Below, piece by piece: positions 36,482 through 46,673 of a DNA stretch of 64,000 nucleotides (position 1 is its first letter; the number at the start of each line of letters is the position of its first letter). The notes under the pieces were generated by a model that worked only from the letters and a program-made list of their open reading frames with translations, made no database searches and was not told the DNA's origin. The stretch is from Arbacia lixula (taxonomy: Eukaryota; Echinodermata; Echinoidea; Arbacioida; Arbaciidae), in assembly GCA_963669155.1 (NCBI GenBank), contig OZ022576.1:1674838-1738837 (forward strand), written 5' to 3'. The position numbers were made by a program, and so were the translations under genes.

Positions 36482-36626
36482 TTGTATAAAACTTTCCATT
36501 AATGGTAATGCTGTCTTCAATGGTTAACTATCATGGTAACACAGCTCAACAGCCAATCAGGATTCCAAAGAAGTCGCCATTGATAGCATACTTACCATCA
36601 ATGGTAAATTTTATGCAACGGGGCCC
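36474..36626. mobile_element. MITE C, GGGCCCCGTTGTATAAAA ends
   Basis: The left end GGGCCCCGTTGTATAAAACT matches the reverse complement of the right end, GGGCCCCGTTGCATAAAATT. Just inside, CCATTAATGGTAA pairs with TTACCATCAATGG. The element is about 153 bp and non-coding. GATCA lies next to the left end and one base from the right end, a possible target duplication. Confidence 0.75.
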
Positions 36627-36880
36627 AGATCAGTCGTACGACTCTGCGACATCCCAGGGACCCGTTCGTGGGATTATGTACAAGTAGGTGACGTCACATG
36701 TCTATTTGTAGACCCTACGATCAAGTCGTATCATGTTTGATGGCCTTTAGTCGCATAGTTGTCCTCTACACACCTGAAATGAAGCGGGAACGGAAGCCGA
36801 GATGCGTCCCATGCGATTAACGGACTACACATTGGTTTAAAGGGGTCCCACGGGGTTGTACATATACAGACACGCATACA

Positions 36881-37505
36881 CATTTGAGGCCAGAAGTTTA
36901 CATAAACCCGTGAAATTCAAAGAAAAGTTGACACTTGCCAAACATCATGAAATTTACTGTATCTTATAACATATTTGTGCTATCATGATGATTTTGATAT
37001 CAAAAAAATGAGTATGCCATGCTCCTTCATCACATTGCTTTTGTCATCAGGAGCTGAAAGAAATGTTTAGGTGTCATTGTTCCCAAAAAATCTGCATATT
37101 TTATACAAATCAAATATAAAAACTTGACAAAAACATTTCATATTTTTGCTAGTCACTTCTCAACACAAACATTTCAGATTACACTTTTTTGTTCAGTGGT
37201 GACATAGGTCTATCATTATAGAAAATGTAAAATAATTCATAGATTTGACATTTATATGTTTCTATGAAACGCTTGAAAAATGTTTATATTATAAAATGTT
37301 TGAAAAACGTTTGAAAATATTATAACAATAAATAGAATACACTTGGCACGAATATTACTCTTTTTCAAAGAAAATTCCTCCTGAAATATAATATAATTTA
37401 GCTTAAACGCTCTTTCATTTGATACCAAATTCGTCATGGTAGTATTTATATTTCTGAAGATATAGTAAATTTCACGATGTTTGGCAAGCGAACAAATTTC
37501 AACTG
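36881..37505. mobile_element. Tc1/mariner-like MITE
   Basis: The left end TTTGAGGCCAGAAGTTTACA resembles the GAAGTTTACATACA motif of Tc1-like elements. CTTGCCAAACATCATGAAAT at about 36934-36953 pairs with a right-end copy whose reverse complement reads CTTGCCAAACATCGTGAAAT. A further ATTTTGATATCAAA / ATTTGGTATCAAA pair extends the inverted repeat to more than 100 bp. The ends abut TA-containing sequence. No transposase is encoded; a 92-codon minus-strand frame inside is a by-product. Confidence 0.65.
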
Positions 37506-37593
37506 TACATACATACATACATGCACGCACATATACATAAACGCATGAACATAAATATATAGATCATACGTTTTGCACATACTGTACACACAT

Positions 37594-37790
37594 ATTATAT
37601 AAATAGTGTACAATCTTTTGTACAATATACTGGATCATATGTACGACAAATATAAAATTATCCCGAATGCATGATTATTTCATCAAGGCCGAAGGCCGAG
37701 GTGAAATAGACCTGCACGAGGGGTAATTTTATATTTGGAGCTCATATAGTCCAGTAATATTGTATGATAGAGCGTTCACTATTTATCATT
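37594..37790. mobile_element. near-palindromic foldback centred on GGCCGAAGGCC
   Basis: Almost the whole 197 bp folds back. ATAAATAGTGTACAATC pairs with the end TATCATTGTAAATAG region, AATATACTGG pairs with CCAGTAATATT, CAAATATAAAATTA pairs with TAATTTTATATTTG, and ATTTCATCAAGGCC pairs with GGCCGAGGTGAAAT around a short GAAGG loop. The outer 35 bp are shared with the repeat at 30974. This is a foldback element or two fused TIRs of one family. Confidence 0.7.
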
Positions 37791-38015
37791 GTAAATAGAT
37801 CCCTTGATCTAAGCCCCCCTTCGTGATTTTTTTACCATAGCCAAGTCTCGGATTTTATTTGTTAAGAGCAGTGTCCAACATGACGTCACAATGCTTTTTG
37901 TTTCCGCGCCTTTTGCAACGCGAATACAATGACCAATTTACGTCCGCGCGGTGTAAATACGCAATGATCAATGCGCCTTACAAGTATCATAAGTGGTCCA
38001 TTAACCGGCCCCTAC

Positions 38016-38363
38016 CCTTGAAACCGGCCCCCGCGTATTTCTGCGCAGTGCGCGTTATCAAAGGTTGGATGCGCGATTTATTATGTATTTACGCATTAGT
38101 ACACCAAATGCAAGATTTTCGGAAGCAAAATTAGACAAAATGTGCACTTATTTGGCAATTGCACATTTTCGTTCGAAACATCTCCGTTTTTCAACTTGCG
38201 TTCGTACTTCCGTGATTTTCTCGTCGATCGCCGAAACTTTCCCGTCATTTTTTCACTGCACTGGAACGAGCATGATCGAGATGCAATACTGGTGAAATGT
38301 CGGCACTGTACTCGTCGGATTGACGGAGATATCGCACATTATCGGTAGGGGCCGGTTTCAAGG
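38016..38363. mobile_element. TIR unit with CCTTGAAACCGGCCCC ends
   Basis: CCTTGAAACCGGCCCC at 38016-38031 is repeated exactly in inverted orientation at 38348-38363. The outer neighbour CCGGCCCCTACC (38005-38016) also has an inverted match at about 38344-38355. The interior is CpG-rich with chance frames. A third related string, GGGGGTCGGTTTGAGG, lies near 38546. The unit sits inside DNA that separates the two halves of the dispersed repeat copy at 37594-38720. Confidence 0.5.
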
Positions 38364-38577
38364 TTCAGTGATGTGAATGTGCGACGATTTATCGAGCAAT
38401 ATTCGAAGCGCATTTTCTCCGAAATTTTATCGTTAATCTTCAATCCAAAAATAGTTTTTGAAAGAACATTATTTTGCTGATTTGTGTGTGAAATTTTAGA
38501 ATTTTATTTGGTTATCTTGGAATGAAAATATTCAAAAGAAAACAAGGGGGTCGGTTTGAGGCACCAGCATCATACCC

Positions 38578-38735
38578 AGTGTAATTCTCCACATTCATTG
38601 AACACGGGGTTTACCCTCCAAAAATTGAAAGATATATTGGACATGTACGCTATAACTTTTAGAAGGGAGGTCACGTGGTACCAATCTAGCCAATCCCAGC
38701 TCGTATTTTGCTACCACTACTTACTATATACACAT
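38578..38735 (+). repeat. dispersed repeat, second copy of the 31-kb repeat
   Basis: CAGTGTAATTCTCC, AACACGGGGTTTACC and GGGAGGTCACGTGGTACCAA, then a shared run to CTACCACTA, match 31028-31187 with scattered differences. Its left part is displaced to 37594-37628, so about 0.95 kb separates halves that are adjacent at 31 kb. Confidence 0.7.
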
Positions 38736-39618
38736 ATATTATATGTACTGTACATGTTGTTATTGCACCCTGTCACTATTGTTCGTAAACATCGTATAGC
38801 TAATCTTATGATGATAAAAAAACACCTCACCGATGTTATCCCACCATAGCGTTCGCCCACGAAATGGCTTTGTTTTTGCCCTATCATTGCCTATGTAGCC
38901 CTAGTGTATAGTGTAATTTCTCTTGTTAATATCCTTCAAGATCCCACGTAACGGATTTACCAGGAGGCCTATTTTACATGCAATCTTTCTTGGCCGTGTG
39001 AAAAAAATGCAACCGCATAGATCTAAATTCATCTCTTGAAAATACTAAATACGATGACTTGTTAGAGTACGCTCACATCAAAAGAATGAATTGCAATCAA
39101 TTATTACTCATCTCACGACATTTTCATTTGAACATAAATCGCAAAGGCACATCCCGGCATGTAGACGGTTGTCATCATCGACAAAGCGATTCAACCGGAC
39201 TCATACGCCTCCCCGGTGCGCCGTCATAGTAATGTGCAACTTGGGACTGACGTTTTCTCAAGGCTTGTTTGGTTGCAGTGGACGAAGGGTTCTTGACATC
39301 GTTTGAGCAGGATTGGAATCAATTTATTCCTGAGGCAGTGAGATAAGAATGTTTGCAGAGAATGAGTGCCCACTCGATGGAGCTACCTTGTTTGTTGTGA
39401 TCTTCATTGCAACATTAGACATTAGTCACTGTGATAACGTCAAGCGACCTACTAAGATCCAGAGATCGTGTGCATACCCTCAAACCGAAAGGCGTGCGGC
39501 GAGAGACGTTTAAAAGCTCCTACATCTTCTTTGCAGTTAAGATTGAACAAAACAATGCAATTAGACATATTTCATTTAAACTGTAAACAAAATCTTAATA
39601 AGTGGGACAACTCACTGG
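38736..39618. other. gene-free DNA
   Basis: Nothing recognisable. Confidence 0.4.
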
Positions 39619-39638
39619 CGGCGCCCCCCCCCCCCCTT

Positions 39639-39673
<35 letters not shown>

Positions 39674-39682
39674 ACACACAAA
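39619..39682. repeat. C run plus (CA)n microsatellite
   Basis: A C run (about 39624-39637) followed by about 35 bp of CA dinucleotides. Confidence 0.85.
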
Positions 39683-39928
39683 AAAAGGTGTTGAATTTAT
39701 GTTCATACACTCCAAAAAATACCATGCGTTTATGTTGGATCCTCATGAATAGATTATTCTTACGTTGAATATTTTTTCGACGTTATATGTTAGCTTTTCT
39801 TAAATCGGTCGTAATATATTAAACGAAAAATAAGAAAAAACACAGGAATTTTCCCGCAAGTGAAGCGAGCTAGTTTAAATCCACACTGATTTATCTCATA
39901 TCACGGAATTTAAAAACACTCCCACATG

Positions 39929-40048
39929 CATAACAAGAATTAGACCACACAAGACAGGCATAACAAGAATTAGACCACACAAGACAGGCATAACAAGAAT
40001 TAGACCACACAAGACAGGCATAACAAGAATTAGACCACACAAGACAGT
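39929..40048. repeat. exact 4 x 30-bp tandem repeat
   Basis: Four consecutive 30-bp units start at 39929, 39959, 39989 and 40019 and contain CATAACAAGAATTAGACC. The first three are identical and the fourth differs only at its last base. Because 30 is divisible by 3, the minus-strand frame (40252-39896) carries a decapeptide, VLCGLILVMP, repeated in phase. That frame otherwise has no coding signature. Confidence 0.95.
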
Positions 40049-40845
40049 TACTTGTCTTAAGATAACCAGGGAGGTGTTAGGAAGGAGACGAAACTCGAGC
40101 ATAATATATTGAAACATCTGTATGGTTTCTAAAGCGTGCTCATGAATGTCAAAAGAATTCCATAAGCATGACAATGCTTTGATGTTCCATGTGCCGGGCC
40201 GACATTTAGCTTTTGTCAAATTGAAAAGAAATTTCTTTAATTGTCTAACCATTTGTCTCTAGAAGCTTTGCTTTTGACAAATTTGTTAGAAAACTATAAG
40301 GGGTTAAGGGCAGATTATGGCAGATCCTTTACTCTGCTTTTGTTTCGAAAAGTAGTGAGGAATCATTAAAAAAATCGGACATATGAGATATTTGTATTAC
40401 TTACAAAATGGACCAATTTCTTCACTTTCCGATATCTTGTGCATTTGTGGGATTCAATGATTCTCAAAATGATAGATTAAGCTGTGTATTATCAACGGTG
40501 TATGAGTGCGTTTGCGTGCAGCAGATACATTTTACTTTAAAAACTTGTTTGTTTAAGTTTGCTGATACCTGTTATGCTCATGGAAGTATTAATGCCATTA
40601 ACATAATGGGACAAGCGAAATGAGACATTTCTTTTGCTCTCTCTGAGAAGCCGTTCCCACGCAATCATGTTCATAATTGTTCAAACACTTAAACAGCACC
40701 TGATGAGAACACATAACTTTTCAGTGGCGTGGCACATGGGTTCAAAGAAAGAAAGTTGCTTCATATCCTTCCAACACATCCCTGAGATGACAGAATGCCT
40801 TGCCCTTAGCATGCTTAGTAGGGAGCGTGGTTTAATACAGTTCGA
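40049..40845. other. gene-free DNA
   Basis: Nothing recognisable. Confidence 0.4.
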
Positions 40846-40981
40846 TCCGAAGGTTCGTAATTCCGAAAAACGTAAACTGCCTATACGTCGATGCTCGTTA
40901 GTCCGAAAACGAAAAAGGGTTCGTTAATTCGAGCATTTGTCGCGTAACGTTCGGAATAACGAACTTTCGGAATAACGAGTG
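40846..40981 (-). mobile_element. short TTCGTTATTCCGAA-type element, intact copy
   Basis: An element of about 136 bp made of several TTCGTTATTCCGAA-like direct and inverted units, with TCCGAAGGTTCGTAATTCCG at one end and its counterpart at the other. Read on the minus strand it aligns through its length with 5848-5970, and both copies give the same chance peptide ATNARINEPFFVFGLTS. That agreement reflects the shared repeat, not a gene. Confidence 0.7.
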
Positions 40982-41035
40982 ATTCCCGGGAGCGTATACA
41001 TGGTGATGAGCATGGACTGTAAGAGAATGTGGTGG

Positions 41036-41463
41036 TGTTCGAAAAGGTGTGACGAAAATCCGTCAAAAGATGAGTTCATCTTTAAAGTTTTAATTTTGTG
41101 ACGTCACATGCAATGCTTTCTCTTAAATTTTGTATACTGTATGATTCTATAAATTGCTCTTTTTCTGTTTTAATGAAGGAATACATTTTCTTCAGAGAGC
41201 TATGTGTTTAAAAACGTATGTATAATCAAAAGTATCAAAAGCACAGGTAAAATGATGCATACCTTTTTTACAAAAAAAATGGAAATTTTCAATTAAAATT
41301 AGTTCACAACAAATGGAAGACCATCTCGCGTGTATAACGTCACCAAATCAAATTTTTTTACAACATTGTAACTTTTTATCCTGATTTTCATCAGACCTTC
41401 ATTAGCAAGTTTCGATCACGTTCATGATTAAAAACCAACTTAGCTTCAGGGTAGACTTTCCCT
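41036..41463. mobile_element. degenerate MITE with GTGACG-containing inverted arms
   Basis: The left arm (GACGAAAATCC...AATTTTGTGACGTCAC) is loosely inverted at the right, whose reverse complement reads GATGAAAATCAGG...GATTTGGTGACGTTA. The right end reads TTAA-AGGGAAAG (rc), like the TTAA-AGGGTTAC ends of the element at 21 kb. The left terminus is unclear. Confidence 0.4.
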
Positions 41464-41574
41464 TTAAGCCAACAGTGAAATGTCGTTCATTTATCAAAAA
41501 ATGACACAAACTGCCTGAAGTCCAAAATACGATGCAATTATTATATTCGAATGAACGAATTAGGAAACCCTGAT

Positions 41575-41625
41575 TCATTTCGGACAAGTGAACCTTCAGA
41601 ATGACGAACCTTCGGAATAGTGAGT
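41575..41625 (-). repeat. fragment of the TTCGGAA short element
   Basis: CAGAATGACGAACCTTCGGA matches the end of the element at 40846-40981 and the right half at 7300-7338. Only about 50 bp are present. Confidence 0.55.
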
Positions 41626-43065
41626 TGTGACCATTAAAGGCGCTCCTAGTCCACGCGTGCACCATCAATACCCATACATCTGATACAGCAGCATCCCGTC
41701 TGGCTTGGAGGGTGGGGGTGTAAATGAGATGGATCCCGTTGTGGGGGCTCTTGATCATACATGTTGAATCGGGGGAAGGGGGGTATCTTTAGGTAACGGC
41801 TTGCCTGAGATCGGGTATCCAGAGAGTAGGATTACACAGGCAGATGAGGTCTAGGCACACGTTAGCTAAAAAGGGGACAAGCAGGGAAGTAGGAGGGAGA
41901 TCAATCCGTAATGCCCCCCTTCCACAAAGGTGAGACCGTTGAGAGTCCATAGAACGATGAAAACATGGTCAAATCTCTCAGCTATCTCCAAGATCCCCAT
42001 AACAAAAGATGTCTCTGTGGGAACACTCTTGAGAGATCCTTCAGCGCTTATTGAGGGATCAGCAATTCAATTACATCTAGCAGCTTGTACAGGTGGTCTA
42101 TGCGAACCACCATATGCTACATACTTCTTTTCATTTTTATTTCAAAAAATGGAAACAGAATGTCGGCCAAACTCACATTTATTGTAACCCTTCTTACATA
42201 TCTACTGGGACTCTGGAAGAAAGAGGCCCCACATTGTGCGAGCTTAGGGATGGAAATGTACAATGAAAGTACGTGCTTCTGAGTAAACGAGGTGTGTGTT
42301 GAATGTAGAAGCAAATCAGGGAGGTGCAAAGCAATGAGAGCGGCCGTGATGGCCAACTTAATCGAGCTCCATATAACTGTCACGAGGCGTAGCAACGGCA
42401 CTTTGGGTAAAAGACGAGAACATCAAACTATCCAACTACGACTCAAAATGGTATATACCCATAATCATGATAATTAAGATGGGAGTAAGCCCCCTCCCCT
42501 TTCGCTCATGTTGTTTGTTGAGGTGGCTTGAAGGACTACGATTGGAATAGAGGTGAAAGGAAGGGTTCTGAGGTACTTTTTGCCGCGTCCGGCCGATCAT
42601 TATCAGGCGCCGTCTCCTTAAAACCCTCTTTAATGAAAGGGCGAAATCACCGACTAACATTTACCGAGACCTGTAAGCATGCTTATAATCCATGGGATGA
42701 CATACGAGTAGCCGAGATATCCACAGTGAAACGCTTAGATGTGTAGTAATAACAGCCCCGCGGTGGGCGTAAGTGGTTTTATGTTGGGGGTCCCCTTAAC
42801 GAAGGAGATGCGTACTTCTGGCGGGACCAAATGTATGTTGACTGTAGAAAGCACATGAGCAAGTTACAAATCGTTATAGCTTGTAGTCTGGCCTACAGAC
42901 ATTTGGACATAATTATTCTCTAAAATCCATACCTTACCCCGGCCAATGTACAGTTTGCAGAAATTACAAATTATAAAAGGACGTTTTATTACAGAGGAGC
43001 TACAGCATGTACAGTGCTTGTACAATTCAAACTTATAACACGAAACGAAAAACATAATATAACCA
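41626..43065. other. gene-free DNA
   Basis: No gene recognised; 41700-41910 is G-rich on the plus strand. Short frames on both strands match no family. Confidence 0.4.
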
Positions 43066-44948
43066 CACTGTAAAAAATATTACAGTTTTTTTACGGGAAA
43101 TTTCCTGGCAGTCCGGGACGCCAGGAACGCCCGTTTTTTCACATCCCATACAGTGTTTTTACAGTCTAGTGTAAATTTACAGGTTCCCGTTATTGACCAC
43201 CTTGTTATTGAACAGTTTCGCATTCCCGTTATTTTACAGCCTCATTAAAATACAGGTTCCCGTTATCGACCACCTTGTTATTTAACAGTGTCGCATTCCC
43301 GTTTTTATACAGACTCATTAAAATACAGGTTCCCTTTAATAAGTGCCCTGTAAATTGACAGTCCTTGCCTGTATTTATCATGTAATAAAATGTTAAATTA
43401 ATGTAATTCCTGTTCTCTGACATTGACTTAATTAAGGTAACCGTTAATTCAAGCTGACTTCCTATCACTGTAAAGAAATATTTCTGTTTTTTAACGGGAA
43501 TGCCCGTTTAATTAAGTCCTATTAATTAATTAATACATACTTGGATACCCTAATCCTAATCCTACCCTACTCCTAATCTAACAATAAACCTAATCTAACC
43601 TACACCTATTATCCCTAACTATCATTAACTTGCTTGGACACTCATATATAGGGCATCCTATTTATACATACTTTCGTTATGGTTAGTATCTGCGGAAAGA
43701 TGCACTAATTTGACAGATAAATTAACACTTTGATAGTACTTTGAATTCAATTAACGATCCTTTATAGATTAAATATTTTCTACTAATATACCATTACATT
43801 CACAATTGTAATATTCTATAAAAGAGCAATTGATTTCATTGATAATTGCTATTTTCTAAATCCCTTGCTAACAGAATTATGCTAATGAATATTCATTGAA
43901 AATAGAAATGACGTAACAATTTGTAATTTAACAAAGTACATATGCTGACTTCCTGTAGAGAAACAAACTTCCTGTTATTTTACATGGAAAAGACAGTAAA
44001 TTTAATGTAACGGCAGTATCTTGTAATTTCACGGGCAAAAAATCCTGTAGTTTTACAGTTATTTTTTCCAGTGTATTGAAAAAAACAATTTCCTTGCCAT
44101 TTTACAAGAAAAATACCGTAATAATAGAAAAACAACCAAAACTTGTAATGTTACAAGTCAAAAAGACTGTTAATTTACAGTTAGTCTTACAGTGTGCAGA
44201 ACTATACGATAACTTCCTGTTAGTGAACAAGGAAGCCCATTGATATAAGAGAAACATGTTGATCAACAGTAATATTTGTTTTATGTGGATTAGTTATGGA
44301 ATTTGTTGTTTTTTGACAGGAACATTCTCGTTGCTGAAAATGGAACTATGGGAACAATTCGTAAATAAACAGGATGACCTGTATGAATACGCGATTCATG
44401 TTTATCAACAGTTACACGAGCTGGTAATCGTTAATTCATGCCGACTTCTTAGAAAAAAAAAACGATTTCCCTGCCATTTTTCAAGAACAATACCGTAATA
44501 ATGGAAAAACAACCCAAACTTGTAATGTTACAAGTCAAACTAAGACTGTTAATTTACAGTTAGTTTTACAGTGTCCAGAACTATACGAGAACTTCCTGTT
44601 AGTGAACAAGGAAGGCCATTGATATACGAGAAACATGTTGATCAACAGTATTATTTGTTTTATGTTGTTTAAATAAAGAATTTGCTGTTTTTTGACAGGA
44701 AAATTCTCGTTGCTGGAAATGGAACTATGGGAACAATTCGTAAATAAACAGGATGGCCTGTATGAATACGCGATTCCTGTTTATTAACAGTTACATGAAC
44801 TTGTAACCGTTAATTTAAGCCGATTTCCTAGACAAAAACGATTCCCCTGCCATTTTACAAGAAAAATACCGTAATAATGGAAAAACAACCAAAAGTTGTA
44901 ATTTTACAAGTCAAAAATGTTGTTAATTTACAGTTATTTTTTACAGTG
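43066..44948. mobile_element. CACTGTAAAA-ended element with internal tandem duplications
   Basis: The ends are CACTGTAAAAAATA at 43066 and TATTTTTTACAGTG at 44935-44948. Many internal ACAG/CTGTAA strings repeat this motif. A 73-bp unit is duplicated at 43181-43253 and 43254-43326. A unit of about 375-380 bp occurs at about 44196-44574 and 44575-44948, with a partial copy at 44080-44195. No transposase is visible. The superfamily is not assigned because no target duplication is clear. At 43548-43618 there is a CCTAA-rich degenerate stretch. Confidence 0.65.
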
Positions 44949-46631
44949 CATCTACCTCTCTTCTTTGTTTAGGGTTGTATGGTACTCTAACCCTTATTAC
45001 ACACTGAATATAAATTATTTGTTATTGAAATTGAATTGTATTTGATTTGATGTATTACTATGTTAAATACATTGTTTTGGGGGTTTTTTGCTACCATATT
45101 CTAACCACTATTTGTACATGTATGTAAAAAGGACCCCATGTCAGAATAGTGGTAATCTTTTATTACAACTGAAATGGGCTATCCGTAGTATCTTGTGAAA
45201 TTTTGTATTTCATCGTTGTATATTGATTTACGGAAACAAACAGCAAGTCTGGGAACCAGACTAAACGGTTTATGACCAGAAGTTCGTTTATAACAAGAAG
45301 GACATTCCTTGTCGGTTGATCACTGCTGTCCATCTACTGTACTTGTGCCAGTGCTACTATTACCATTACCAGTATTATATATGCTTTCCCTCTGCTTCTC
45401 TTTCCCTCAATTTTCCAGTCAATGTCCTATTTTATGTGCCCTTCTCTTGATGTGACTCCCAAACGATTTATGCTCCGTTTTCAGATTTGTCTGCTTCTAT
45501 TGTGAGCAACATATCTTTAGACAGAATACCCCTTTGAAGAAAGACCTAAGCAGTCATCTATCAACACAAGTCATGTCTTTTCAAGCCCTTCTTAAGTTGA
45601 TATTCTTCCTGTCGGTCTGTGATATCCTAACTATATTTTTCATAAAAATTCAAGCATGAATATCTAATAGAAACAACCGTTTAGAGGATTTGAAACCCTA
45701 GCCGGAAACGTAGGAATTAGGATATCAGGAACAACGTTAAGTGTACACGTGTTGGGCATATTCCGTATGCCCAACGCACATACATCAAAGTCAGAAATGA
45801 TTAGAAAATGGATGAAGCGTCGAGTTCTGAAACAAAACCGTAAGTGGTCGGAAATAGCCGTCTTCTTAAAATATCATAACACAAACACCATGGACTTGAA
45901 TTACCCGAGTTTTCCTTATTTCAGTTCCCTTTGCATCAAATTCTCCAGGGGTGTGTGCGTACATGCGGGATATATCATACCATGATCAAGATTGGATTTT
46001 ACAACAAGGGCCGTAGGCAAATCACTGTCTCCCTCTTGGGTTTTGTAAAAAGAAAAGATTTGCTGATTTAAACTTTTTGATAAACGTGTAAACAGGAAAT
46101 TGAATTGGTCGTATAGTATTTTTAACCCAAGTTGTCTTTTTCTCTAAAGAATGGTGATATGCGATCAGTTGAGGAAGGAGAATATGGATGTTTTTCGTGC
46201 AGGTTGGAATGCATGATTCATGGGTGAAAGATATTGTATTTCAGTTGGTGTTGTAATCATCCTAATGGCTGCTCTTCATCTTACGAGAGACATGATTTTT
46301 TTTTATTCTCATCGCTATCATAAGCATTATTAATGCGGGTGATCTTATCGTTACTATCATGATAGCTTTCATTTTAATCATTGTCATCAGCATTATGATT
46401 CTATGATTATTACCAGTATCATTGTCATAAGGATGTACTTTTATCACTTACGACCATTCAACATTATAGCAATTATCATATTGGTAATTCCTTTCAGTTC
46501 CCAAAACAATTACTACGCCATTGAATAAAAAAAAAACTTACAGTGTTATCCAACATGTCCAAATTTCGAAGATTGTTTTTCTTGCAATTCTAAATTTATG
46601 ATTGATTACCACAACATATGAATGATTATAT
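44949..46631. other. gene-free DNA
   Basis: Nothing recognised. The stretch 46260-46440 is a degenerate ATC/ATT-rich region that yields a chance Met/Ile-rich frame on the minus strand. Confidence 0.4.
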
Positions 46632-46673
46632 AGAGAGAGAGAGGGGGAGAGAGAGAGAGAGAGAGAGAGAGAT
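46632..46673. repeat. (GA)n microsatellite
   Basis: About 40 bp of GA dinucleotides with one GGGG interruption. Confidence 0.85.

Noticed and set aside
39929..40048. CRISPR-like array
   Set aside because: Units are contiguous with no variable spacers and the DNA is eukaryotic.
39896..40252. 118-codon minus-strand frame with a repeated decapeptide
   Set aside because: The repeat is DNA-level (30-bp units). Flanking sequence lacks coding character, so a repeat protein is unlikely.
43548..43618. Telomere-like CCTAA-rich stretch
   Set aside because: The units are irregular and lie within a transposable element; not a true TTAGGG array.
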